Shown piece after piece: positions 1-6,938 of a stretch of DNA of 49,427 nt (position 1 is its first letter; every line of letters starts with the position of its first letter). Both the position numbers and the translations under genes were made by a program. The DNA is from Acidobacteriota bacterium (GTDB lineage: Bacteria; Acidobacteriota; Thermoanaerobaculia; Multivoradales; JAHEKO01): positions 1 through 49,427 of the forward strand of contig JAOTWP010000014.1 of assembly GCA_029862975.1 (NCBI GenBank). Direction: 5' to 3'. The notes below the pieces were generated by a model that searched no databases, was not told the DNA's origin, and saw nothing but the letters and a program-made list of their open reading frames with translations.

Positions 1-581
1 CGGATCAGCTGCTCGAGCGGCCACACCCGCGCCCACTCGCCCACGGCGTAGGACAGCGCGGTCCTCTCCATCGCCAGGTAGGAGACGAGGATGTAGTCCA
101 TGTTGCTGCGGTGGTTCATCACGAAGACGACCGAGGCGTCGCCCGGGATCTCGCGCAGCGCCTCCTCGTCCACCGAGCCGAGGCGCACGCGGTAGAGCGC
201 CCGTGCGAGGCGCCGGGCGATGCCGTACCCCCAGCGGAAGTAGGCCCAGGCGTTGAACGACGGGACGATCTCTCGGGCGTAGCGCTCGACCTTCTCCTGC
301 GCCACCTCGCGGGGCATTCCCTCGGCCGCGGCAAAGCGGTCGGCGGCCTCCATGACCACGCGGTCGTAGACCAGGCGCTCGATGAGCGCCTGGCGGCGCG
401 TAAACTTGAACGGCTGCAGCCGGATCTGGAGCCGCGGGTTGACCTCCGCGAGCGCCCGCTCGATCCGGCGCCGCAGGAACCAGCGGACGCTCGGCACGAG
501 GAGCCTGCCCAGGGCCGCCCACAGCGCGAGCAGCCCGGCGACGACGGCCAGCCAGAGGGGAATCTCGATCGTGGAGGTCAT
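1..581 (-). CDS. PlsB-like glycerolipid acyltransferase, N-terminal part (cut by window edge)
   Basis: Reading leftwards from an ATG at 581-579 the frame stays open to the window edge, so only about 193 N-terminal residues are visible. Residues 8-30 form a hydrophobic segment, followed by a basic stretch. The sequence NHRSNMD at 156-162 is the HX4D acyltransferase motif (His157, Asp162), followed by YILVSYLAM. The motif context, including a serine after the His and YILVSY, resembles motif I of the glycerol-3-phosphate acyltransferase PlsB. The likely role is transfer of an acyl group to a glycerol-phosphate backbone at the inner membrane. The gene is divergent from the exporter operon at 664. 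The exact substrate cannot be told from this half; a lysophosphatidate acyltransferase is the alternative. Confidence 0.75.
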   Translation of the reverse strand, partial: MTSTIEIPLWLAVVAGLLALWAALGRLLVPSVRWFLRRRIERALAEVNPRLQIRLQPFKFTRRQALIERLVYDRVVMEAADRFAAAEGMPREVAQEKVERYAREIVPSFNAWAYFRWGYGIARRLARALYRVRLGSVDEEALREIPGDASVVFVMNHRSNMDYILVSYLAMERTALSYAVGEWARVWPLEQLI

Positions 582-663
582 CCGCGACGAAGGCTAGCAG
601 GTCGTGCCGCCCGCTTTCGCCACGGCGCGGGCGGTGGCGCCGCCGTGCGTTAGAGTGGCTGCG

Positions 664-1809
664 ATGCGAAAGTGGATGTGGAGACTGGCGATCCTCCTCG
701 CCGTCGTCGCCCTGGTCTGGGTGCTCCGGCTGACCGTCTTCAAGCCGGATCCCGTCCCGGTCACCGTTGCCGAGGTGGCCCGGGGGCGGGTCGAGTCCAC
801 GGTGACCAACTCGCGGGCCGGCACGGTGCGCACGCGCCGGCGGGCCAAGCTCTCCCCGGAGCTCGGCGGCCAGGTGGCGGAGCTGCCCTTCCGCGAGGGA
901 GACCGCGTCGCGGCCGGCGACGTCGTCCTCAGGCTCGACGACCGGGCGCAGCAGGCGAGGCTCGCGCTGGCGCGGAGCGAGGTGGCAACGGCCCGCGCCG
1001 AGCGCGAGCGGGCCTGCATCACGGCCGACCGCGCCGGCCGGGAGCTCGAGCGCAGCCGCGTGCTGGCCGCCGACGAGCTCCTGTCGGCGGACTCGCTCGA
1101 CCAGCTCGACAGCGCCAAGAACGCCGCCGACGCCGCCTGCAACGCGGCGCGCGCCAACGAGGCGCGCGCCCAGGCCGCGGTCCGGGTGTCCCAGACGGAG
1201 CTCGACAAGATGACCCTGCGCGCCCCGTTCGCCGGCCTGGTGGCGGAGGTGTCGATCGAGGTCGGCGAGTGGACGACCCCCTCGCCGCCCGCGATCCCGG
1301 TGCCGCCCGTCGTCGACATCCTCGACCCGAGCTCGATCTACGTGAGCGCCCCGATGGACGAGGTCGACTCCGCCCGGGTCCGGGCCGGGCAGACCACCCG
1401 CGTGACGGTGGACTCCCATCGCGACCGGAGCTTCAGCGGCCGCGTCAGCCGGGTCGCCCCCTACGTGCTCGACCTCGAGGAGCAGAACCGCACCGTCGAG
1501 ATCGAGGTCGAGCTCGGCGACGGCGCCCCGGTCCGCGAGTTCCTGCCCGGCACCTCGGCCGACGTCGAGGTCATCCTCGAGGTGAAGGAGGACGCGCTGC
1601 GGATCCCGACGTCGGCGCTGATGGAGGGCAACCGGGTCCTCATGGTGGCGGACGGCGTGCTGGCCGAGCGGACCTTGACGACCGGGCTCAAGAACTGGGA
1701 CTTCGTCGAGGTGACGAGCGGCCTGGCCGCGGGCGACAGGATCGTCACGTCGCTCGACCGGGCCGAGGTCAAGGCCGGCGCCGAGGCCGAGGTCGTCGAC
1801 GCGCCGTGA
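664..1809 (+). CDS. HlyD/MacA-family periplasmic adaptor subunit of an ABC exporter
   Basis: This is a 381-residue membrane-fusion protein. Residues 4-22 (WMWRLAILLAVVALVWVLRL region) form the N-terminal anchor. Next come a lipoyl-like beta strand region (LSPELGGQVAELPFREGDRV), an Ala/Arg-rich alpha-helical hairpin at about 100-190, the second lipoyl half (TLRAPFAGLVAEV) and beta-barrel/membrane-proximal domains. An in-frame GTG 60 bp upstream is possible, but the ATG at 664 places the anchor correctly at the N-terminus. The stop overlaps the GTG of the ATPase gene (GTGA, 1806-1809), so the two are translationally coupled. By analogy with MacA it should link the inner-membrane ABC pump to an outer-membrane channel. 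No such channel gene is nearby. Confidence 0.85.
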   Translation: MRKWMWRLAILLAVVALVWVLRLTVFKPDPVPVTVAEVARGRVESTVTNSRAGTVRTRRRAKLSPELGGQVAELPFREGDRVAAGDVVLRLDDRAQQARLALARSEVATARAERERACITADRAGRELERSRVLAADELLSADSLDQLDSAKNAADAACNAARANEARAQAAVRVSQTELDKMTLRAPFAGLVAEVSIEVGEWTTPSPPAIPVPPVVDILDPSSIYVSAPMDEVDSARVRAGQTTRVTVDSHRDRSFSGRVSRVAPYVLDLEEQNRTVEIEVELGDGAPVREFLPGTSADVEVILEVKEDALRIPTSALMEGNRVLMVADGVLAERTLTTGLKNWDFVEVTSGLAAGDRIVTSLDRAEVKAGAEAEVVDAP

Positions 1810-2540
1810 TCGAGCTGGCGGAGGTCTCCCGCACGTTTCTGGTCGGCGACCGCCCGGTGTACGCGCTGCGGGAGATCACGGAGACCTTCGCGGAGGGCGA
1901 GCACGTCGCCATCATGGGGGCCTCCGGGTCCGGCAAGTCGACGCTGCTCAACCTCATCGGCTGTCTCGATCGCCCGACGAGCGGTACCTACCGGCTGGAC
2001 GGCCGCAGCGTCGGCGACCTGTCGCAGTCCGAGCTGACCCAGGTCCGGCGGCACAAGATCGGCTTCGTCTTCCAGTCCTTCCACCTCATCCCGCGGCTGA
2101 CGGCGGCGGAGAACGTCGAGCTGCCGATGATCTTCGGCGACATCCCGCGCCGCGAGCGGCGCGAGCGGGTGAGCGCCGCGCTCGCCGCGGTCGGCCTCGC
2201 CGAGCGCGCCACCCACCTGCCGGACCAGCTCTCCGGCGGCGAGCGCCAGCGCGCGGCGCTCGCCCGCTCCACCGTGATGGGGCCCTCGATCCTGCTCGCC
2301 GACGAGCCCACGGGCAACCTCGACAGCGCCTCCGGCCGGGTCGTGCTCGACCTGCTCGACCGCATGCACGGCGACGGCCTCACGGTGATCGTCGTCACCC
2401 ATGACGCCAAGGTCGCGCAGCGCGCCGAGCGCATCGTCGTGCTCTTCGACGGCAAGGTCGTGGAGCGGGCGGCCGGAGGGCGGATCGCCGACGTGATGGC
2501 GGTGCTCGCCGCCGCGGACGAGGGGCCGGAGGAGGGCTGA
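1806..2540 (+). CDS. MacB/LolD-type ABC transporter ATP-binding protein
   Basis: The 244-residue protein is a complete stand-alone nucleotide-binding domain. It shows Walker A GASGSGKST at 38-46, a Q-loop (FVFQSFHLIPRLT) near 88, the ABC signature LSGGERQ at 142-148, Walker B ILLADEPTG at 162-170 and the H-loop histidine at 199 (VVTHD). ADEPTGNLD is characteristic of the MacB/LolD/FtsE group that energises mechanotransmission-type exporters. The start is GTG at 1806, overlapping the adaptor gene by 4 nt. The first permease begins 4 nt after its stop, so the genes are one operon. Substrate unknown: antibiotics, peptides or lipoproteins are all possible for this class. Confidence 0.92.
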   Translation: MIELAEVSRTFLVGDRPVYALREITETFAEGEHVAIMGASGSGKSTLLNLIGCLDRPTSGTYRLDGRSVGDLSQSELTQVRRHKIGFVFQSFHLIPRLTAAENVELPMIFGDIPRRERRERVSAALAAVGLAERATHLPDQLSGGERQRAALARSTVMGPSILLADEPTGNLDSASGRVVLDLLDRMHGDGLTVIVVTHDAKVAQRAERIVVLFDGKVVERAAGGRIADVMAVLAAADEGPEEG

Positions 2541-2544
2541 ACGG

Positions 2545-3741
2545 GTGCGCGTCCGGAAGACCTTCCGCTTCGCCCTGGGCGCCCTGACGCGGCACGGGCT
2601 GCGCACGGGACTGAGCCTGCTGGGGGTGACGATCGGCGTCGCCGCCGTCATCGTGCTCACCGCCCTGACCGACGGCGCCCGCAGCTACGTCGTCGAGCAG
2701 TTCTCGAGCCTCGGCACCAATCTCGTCGTGGTACTGCCCGGCCGCACGGAGACGACCGGATTCCCCGGCGTGCCGTCGATCCCCAACGACCTGACCATCG
2801 CCGACGCCGAGGCGATCGCCCTGCTGCCCGCCGTCAAGCGCGCCGCCCCGGTGGCCATGGGCACCGAGACCGTGTCCTTCGGCGAGCGCAGCCGGCAGGT
2901 GGCGATCATCGGCACGACGGCGGACTACGCTCTGGCGCGGCAGGTGGAGATCGCCCGCGGCGAGTTCCTGCCGCGCGGCGACGCCGACCGCGGCGCCCCG
3001 GTCTGCGTGCTCGGCCACGTGGCGGCGCGCGAGCTCTTCCCGGGCGAGAACCCGGTCGGCCGGGTGGTGCGCGTCGGCGGCTGGCGCATGCGGGTGCTGG
3101 GCGTCCTGTCCAGACAGGGAACGAAGATCGGCCTCAACCTCGACGAGACCATCTACGTGCCCGTGGCGACGGGCATGCAGATGCTCAACCGCTCCTCGCT
3201 CTTCCGGATCCTCGTCGAGGCCCAGGCGTACGCCGACCTCGCCACCGCCCGCGAGAGCATCCGCCGGCTGGTCACCGAGCGCCACGGCGAGGAGGACGTC
3301 ACCGTGATCACCCAGGACGCCGTGCTGTCGACGTTCTCGGCCATCCTCAACACGCTGACGATCGTGCTGGCGGCGATCGCCGCCATCTCGCTGACCGTCG
3401 CGGGGATCGGCATCATGAACGTGATGCTCGTCTCGGTCTCCGAGCGGACCCGCGAGATCGGACTGTTGCGCGCCGTCGGCGTCCACCGCTCGCAGGTGAT
3501 GGCGGTCTTCCTCGCCGAAGCGGCGCTCCTCTCGGCGGCGGGGGCGCTCCTGGGCCTGCTCGCCGGCTACCTGCTGGTCCGCCTGATGGTCGGCCTCTTC
3601 CCGGCGCTGCCGGCCGCGCCGCCGCCGTGGGCGGTGGCCGCCGCGTTCGGCATGGCGGTCCTCGTGGGGGTCGTCTTCGGCCTCCTGCCGGCGCGGCGGG
3701 CAACGCGGCTCGACCCGGTGGCCGCTCTGGCGGGGAGGTAG
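2545..3741 (+). CDS. MacB-like ABC transporter permease, first paralogue
   Basis: This 398-residue protein has the MacB topology: an N-terminal membrane helix (about 18-42, including LSLLGVTIGVAAVIVL), a large periplasmic domain of about 230 residues, and three C-terminal helices of the FtsX domain beginning around 262. GIGIMNVMLVSVSERTREIG and the closing PARRATRLDPVAALAG are hallmark FtsX/MacB sequences. The start is GTG, 4 nt after the ATPase stop. Unlike E. coli MacB, the ATPase is a separate polypeptide. The next gene encodes a second permease of identical length, so the pump is probably a heterodimer. Confidence 0.9.
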   Translation: MRVRKTFRFALGALTRHGLRTGLSLLGVTIGVAAVIVLTALTDGARSYVVEQFSSLGTNLVVVLPGRTETTGFPGVPSIPNDLTIADAEAIALLPAVKRAAPVAMGTETVSFGERSRQVAIIGTTADYALARQVEIARGEFLPRGDADRGAPVCVLGHVAARELFPGENPVGRVVRVGGWRMRVLGVLSRQGTKIGLNLDETIYVPVATGMQMLNRSSLFRILVEAQAYADLATARESIRRLVTERHGEEDVTVITQDAVLSTFSAILNTLTIVLAAIAAISLTVAGIGIMNVMLVSVSERTREIGLLRAVGVHRSQVMAVFLAEAALLSAAGALLGLLAGYLLVRLMVGLFPALPAAPPPWAVAAAFGMAVLVGVVFGLLPARRATRLDPVAALAGR

Positions 3742-3745
3742 GGTC

Positions 3746-4942
3746 ATGTGGGAGCTCATCCGGATCTCGCTGCGCGCGGTCGCTGGCCACAAGCTGCGCT
3801 CGGGCCTCTCGATGCTCGGCATCGCGATCGGCATCGCCTCCGTGATCCTCCTGACCTCCATCGGCGAGGGCACGCGACGCTACCTCCTCGAGCAGTTCGC
3901 GCAGTTCGGCACGAACATCCTGGCGGTGATCCCGGGCAAGGCCGAGACCATCGGGGTGCCGGGGGCGCTGGGCGGCTCGACGCGCAAGCTGACGATCGAC
4001 GACGCGGAGGCGTTGAAGCGGGTCCCGGGAGTGGTCGACCTGGCGCCGGTCGTCTTCGGCTCGGGCCGCGTCGAGGCCAACGGTCGGGGCCGCAGCGTGA
4101 TGATCTACGGCACGACCCCCAACGTCCCCGAGATCTGGAAGTGGAGCCTGCGCACCGGCTCGTTCTGGCCCGAGACCGACCCGCGGCGCGGCGCGCAGCT
4201 CGTCGTCATCGGCTCGAAGCTCAAGCGCGAGCTCTTCGACAGTGGCAACGCGCTCGGCGAGTTCCTGAAGATGGGCGGCCGACGGTTCCGCATCATCGGC
4301 GTCATGGAGCCAAAGGGCCAGCTCCTCGGCATCGACCTCGACGACGCGGCCTGGGCGCCGCTGGCTTCCGTGATGACGCTGTTCAACGTCGACGAGCTCA
4401 ACGAGATCGACATCGTCTTCCATCACGCGCGCGAGGCCGAGGCGCTCGAGGAGCGGGTGCGCGCCGTGCTCATCGAGCGCCACGGCGGCCGCGAGGACTT
4501 CACGATCACCTCCCAGGACGAGATGCTGAAGGTCTTCGGCAACGTCATGGAGATCGTCACCGGCGCCGTGGGCGCGATCGCCGGCATCTCCCTCGTCGTG
4601 GGCGCGATCGGGATCCTGACCATGATGTGGATCGCGGTCGGCGAGCGCACCTCGGAGATCGGCCTCGTGCGGGCCGTCGGCGCCACCCGGCGCCAGGTCC
4701 AGTGGGTGTTTCTCACGGAGTCGGCGGTCCTCGCCATGCTCGGCGGCCTGATCGGCATCGGCGCGGGCCTCGGCGTCTGCGCCCTGCTGCGGGCGGCGGT
4801 CCCGGGCCTGCCCGTGCACACGCCGATCGTCTTCCTCGTGGTCGCGGTCCTCGTCTCGCTCGTGACCGGCGTGCTCTCGGGAGTGCTGCCCGCACGGCGC
4901 GCGGCGAGCCTCGATCCCGTCGAGGCGCTCCGCACCGAGTAG
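3746..4942 (+). CDS. MacB-like ABC transporter permease, second paralogue
   Basis: Also 398 residues and the same architecture as the preceding gene: N-terminal helix at about 18-42, periplasmic core, three C-terminal helices, GAIGILTMMWIAVGERTSEIG and the ending PARRAASLDPVEALRTE. The periplasmic domain aligns with its neighbour (SRYLLEQF/GTNILAVIPGK against YVVEQF/GTNLVVVLPGR) but is clearly diverged. This fits an old tandem duplication followed by division of labour. It starts 4 nt after the first permease and is the last gene of the operon. A GC-rich stretch able to fold follows the stop. Confidence 0.9.
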   Translation: MWELIRISLRAVAGHKLRSGLSMLGIAIGIASVILLTSIGEGTRRYLLEQFAQFGTNILAVIPGKAETIGVPGALGGSTRKLTIDDAEALKRVPGVVDLAPVVFGSGRVEANGRGRSVMIYGTTPNVPEIWKWSLRTGSFWPETDPRRGAQLVVIGSKLKRELFDSGNALGEFLKMGGRRFRIIGVMEPKGQLLGIDLDDAAWAPLASVMTLFNVDELNEIDIVFHHAREAEALEERVRAVLIERHGGREDFTITSQDEMLKVFGNVMEIVTGAVGAIAGISLVVGAIGILTMMWIAVGERTSEIGLVRAVGATRRQVQWVFLTESAVLAMLGGLIGIGAGLGVCALLRAAVPGLPVHTPIVFLVVAVLVSLVTGVLSGVLPARRAASLDPVEALRTE

Positions 4943-4980
4943 GCGCCGCCGGCCGCCGGGGGGCGCCGGGGGCCGCGACG

Positions 4981-4999
4981 GGTGACGGATTGCGTCACC
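4981..4999. promoter_or_regulatory. 19-bp dyad: candidate activator site upstream of a sigma-54 promoter, or a terminator
   Basis: GGTGACG (4981-4987) and CGTCACC (4993-4999) are perfect inverted copies around a 5-bp centre. The dyad centre lies about 107 bp upstream of the start predicted from the sigma-54 promoter at 5071-5086. That is where enhancer-binding activators usually bind. It also lies 39 bp beyond the permease stop and could be a terminator stem, but no T-run follows it. No other copy was noticed in the window. Confidence 0.4.
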
Positions 5000-5070
5000 T
5001 CGACTGGCAATCGACGGCGAGCGCGGGCTGGAGGCCATTGGAAATGCCTTGTCTTCAACATCTTGAGGCC

Positions 5071-5086
5071 TGGCACGCCGGCTGCA
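5071..5086 (+). promoter_or_regulatory. Sigma-54 (RpoN) promoter of the pseudopilin gene
   Basis: TGGCAC at 5071-5076, a 5-bp spacer and CTGCA at 5082-5086 match the -24/-12 consensus TGGCAC-N5-TTGCA with one difference. The invariant GG (5072-5073) and GC (5084-5085) are exactly 12 bp apart, as the family requires. Transcription would start near 5097, leaving a leader of about 32 nt with a GGGAGGG ribosome site before the ATG at 5129. Many pilA genes are known to be sigma-54 dependent, which supports the call. Confidence 0.8.
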
Positions 5087-5128
5087 AGGACCCCTGAGGA
5101 CGTCCATTTTCCCGCGGGAGGGTTCTCC

Positions 5129-5671
5129 ATGGCCGGTCGCAGACATCATCGCCCCATCCACGGTGGCTTCACCCTGGTGGAGCTGCTGATCGTCGTGGCG
5201 ATCATCGGCATCATCGCCGCGATCCTGATCCCCAACCTGCTGGACTCGCTGCAGAAGGCCAAACAGAAGCGCACCGTGGCCGACATCCGCGACGTGGGCA
5301 TGGCCTGGTTCTCGTGGCTCACGGACCAGGTGGGCGCCGCGGCGGCGGGCGCGCAGACGTTCAACTTCGACTTCGGCAGCACCCTCAGCGCGGAGCAGCT
5401 CATGAGCACGCTCTTCCCGAGCAGCACGTTCTTCTACATCCAGACCGTGCCCGAGCTCGACGGGTGGGGTGGCCTCTACGAGTATCGCCTGGACGTCTCG
5501 GCCCTGCAGGGCTACCCGGTGATGGGAATCCGCAGCGGCGGCCGCGACAAGACGACCTCGACCGACACCTATCCGGTCGGACCCTTCGTCGCCACCGACT
5601 ACGACCAGGACCTCGTCTGGGCCGACGGCTACTTCATCAACTACCCGGCCGGCTCCAGGATCGTCCCTTAA
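5129..5671 (+). CDS. Type II secretion/type IV pilus-like pseudopilin (GspG-like)
   Basis: This 180-residue prepilin has a short basic leader, the prepilin peptidase site HGG^FTLVE (cleavage after Gly13, Glu5 of the mature protein at residue 18) and a long hydrophobic helix to about residue 37. The C-terminal half has DGWGGLYEYRL and later DYDQDLVWADG. These recall the GspG major-pseudopilin fold, where DPWG..Y.Y and an acidic calcium loop occur. The ATG at 5129 is chosen because GGGAGGG lies just upstream and the sigma-54 promoter is at the right distance; longer in-frame starts would lie upstream of the promoter. No other secretion or pilus assembly gene is adjacent. It could be a surface pilin rather than a true GspG. 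Confidence 0.85.
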   Translation: MAGRRHHRPIHGGFTLVELLIVVAIIGIIAAILIPNLLDSLQKAKQKRTVADIRDVGMAWFSWLTDQVGAAAAGAQTFNFDFGSTLSAEQLMSTLFPSSTFFYIQTVPELDGWGGLYEYRLDVSALQGYPVMGIRSGGRDKTTSTDTYPVGPFVATDYDQDLVWADGYFINYPAGSRIVP

Positions 5672-5739
5672 GAGGCTTCTCCTCGACGGTGTCCGCGGGT
5701 GGGGCCTCGTTGGGCTCCACGCAGATTGCCACGGCTTTC

Positions 5740-5825
5740 GCCCGGGCGCGGGTCCCCCTCAGCTCCCACGCCCGGTGGGCCGGATGGGGCCTGCCACGGC
5801 TGCTTTCCAAGTAGGGCGGTGAACG
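5740..5825 (+). repeat. Left arm of an 86-bp imperfect inverted repeat
   Basis: Aligned by eye without gaps, this arm matches the reverse complement of 5907-5992 at about 68 of 86 positions. The outer 33 bp differ at only one place, while the middle (5779-5808) is the most diverged. Transcribed together, the arms would form a long stem with an 81-nt loop. It may be a REP/MITE-like repeat, a paired terminator for the two convergent genes, or the remnant of a duplication. Confidence 0.8.
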
Positions 5826-5906
5826 TCTTCGGCTCGATCGACCGGAATCGCCCTGCTCGGAGCTTCGCGACGGCCCACCGGGCGTCGAGGGTCGGCGCGG
5901 GCAAGC

Positions 5907-5992
5907 CGCTCACCGCCTTACTCGGAAAACGACCTTGGCATGGCTGCAGCGGTGCACCCGGCGTGGGAGCTGAGCGGGACCCGCGCCCGGGC
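5907..5992 (-). repeat. Right arm of the 86-bp imperfect inverted repeat
   Basis: This is the inverted partner of 5740-5825. The shared ends are GCCCGGGCGCGGGTCC on the outside and AGTAnGGCGGTGAnCG on the inside. The outer end lies 21 bp from the terC stop. No target-site duplication could be recognised by eye. Confidence 0.8.
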
Positions 5993-6013
5993 CGATGACC
6001 TCGGCAGGCCTAG

Positions 6014-6757
6014 CTACCGCTTCTCGAAGCGCTCGCGCAGCTCCACCGGCCGGCGGGCCTTGCGCAGCCTGAGGTTGAGCATCTCGACGAAAACGGAGAA
6101 CCCCATGGCGAAGTAGATGTAGCCCTTGGGGATGTGATGCCCCACGCCGTCGGCCACGAGGGCCATGCCGATCAGCAGGAGGAAGGAGAGGGCAAGCATC
6201 TTGACCGTGGGGTGGCGCTCGACGAACTCTCCGAGCGGCTTGGCGAACCACAGCATGAAGCCGACCGAGACGACGACGGCGATGACCATGATCGGGATCT
6301 GCCGGACCATGCCGACGGCGGTGATCACGGAGTCGAGGGAAAAGACGATGTCGAGCAGCATGATCTGGGTGATGACAGCCCCGAAGGCCGCGCGCGGCTT
6401 GACCGAGATCTCGTGCTCGGTGCCCTCGAGCTTCTGGTGGATCTCGTGGGTGCTCTTCGCCAGCAGGAAGAGCCCGCCGACGACGAGAATGAGGTCGCGG
6501 CCCGCGATCGCGCGCCCGAGGATCGAGAACAGCGGCTCCGTCAGTCCGATGACCCACGCCAGCGAGAACAGCAGCAGGATGCGGGTCAGCATGGCGCCGA
6601 GCAGGCCCAGGCTCCGCGCCCGTCCCCGCTCCCCCGCCGGCAGCTTGCCCGCCAGGATCGAGATGAAGATGATGTTGTCGATCCCGAGGACGAGCTCGAG
6701 GGCGGTCAGCGTCGCCAGCGCGACCCAGGCAGCGGGGTCGGCGATCCAATCGAACAT
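6014..6757 (-). CDS. TerC-family integral membrane protein
   Basis: A 247-residue protein with about seven membrane segments. It has the two family signatures ELVLGIDNIIFISILAGK near the N-terminus and LLDIVFSLDSVITAVGM near residue 135, whose acidic residues sit inside membrane helices. TerC/YgdQ/YkoY proteins are linked to tellurite resistance and, in several bacteria, to metal (manganese) efflux that supplies exported enzymes. Start: ATG at 6757, preceded by AGGAGC; a GTG one codon earlier is possible. It is on the same strand as the symporter gene but 181 bp from it, with a hairpin between, so it is probably transcribed separately. Confidence 0.88.
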   Translation of the reverse strand: MFDWIADPAAWVALATLTALELVLGIDNIIFISILAGKLPAGERGRARSLGLLGAMLTRILLLFSLAWVIGLTEPLFSILGRAIAGRDLILVVGGLFLLAKSTHEIHQKLEGTEHEISVKPRAAFGAVITQIMLLDIVFSLDSVITAVGMVRQIPIMVIAVVVSVGFMLWFAKPLGEFVERHPTVKMLALSFLLLIGMALVADGVGHHIPKGYIYFAMGFSVFVEMLNLRLRKARRPVELRERFEKR

Positions 6758-6872
6758 CACGTGCTCCTGTAGCGCATCCGGGAATCTCGGGCGTCGGAAC
6801 GGGACTCGTGCAGAGAGCTAGCGCCGGCGGCGACTCCAGGCGGCAAGAGCCTCCAGGCAGGGCGCCGCTCTT

Positions 6873-6910
6873 CGCGCAGTCCCCTCCGCCGGATCGAACC
6901 GGACTGCGCG
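6873..6910 (-). terminator. Hairpin downstream of the symporter gene
   Basis: CGCGCAGTCC (6873-6882) and GGACTGCGCG (6901-6910) form a perfect 10-bp stem with an 18-nt loop. It lies 29 bp after the symporter stop on the reverse strand. There is no clear U-tract, as is common for very GC-rich genomes. Confidence 0.5.
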
Positions 6911-6938
6911 CGCCGGCCCGAGGGACGCCGTGGTGGCC

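Larger units (their letters stand above)
5672..6013. other. 342-bp gene-free region between convergent genes
   Basis: The region lies between the pseudopilin stop and the terC stop, so neither gene needs a promoter here. Its main content is a pair of long inverted arms (5740-5825 and 5907-5992) around an 81-bp centre. Short open frames cross it on both strands, but their similarity to each other is just the inverted repeat. I see no ribosome site, tRNA or recognisable protein in it. Confidence 0.7.

Noticed and set aside
4982-5128. A 49-residue N-terminal extension of the pseudopilin
   Set aside because: It would start upstream of the sigma-54 promoter, and the prepilin leader works only near the N-terminus.
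5699-5998. Small frames on both strands with similar ends (ALLGK.PW, PGVGAE.DPRPG)
   Set aside because: The similarity is explained by the inverted DNA repeat, and no ribosome site stands ahead of either frame.
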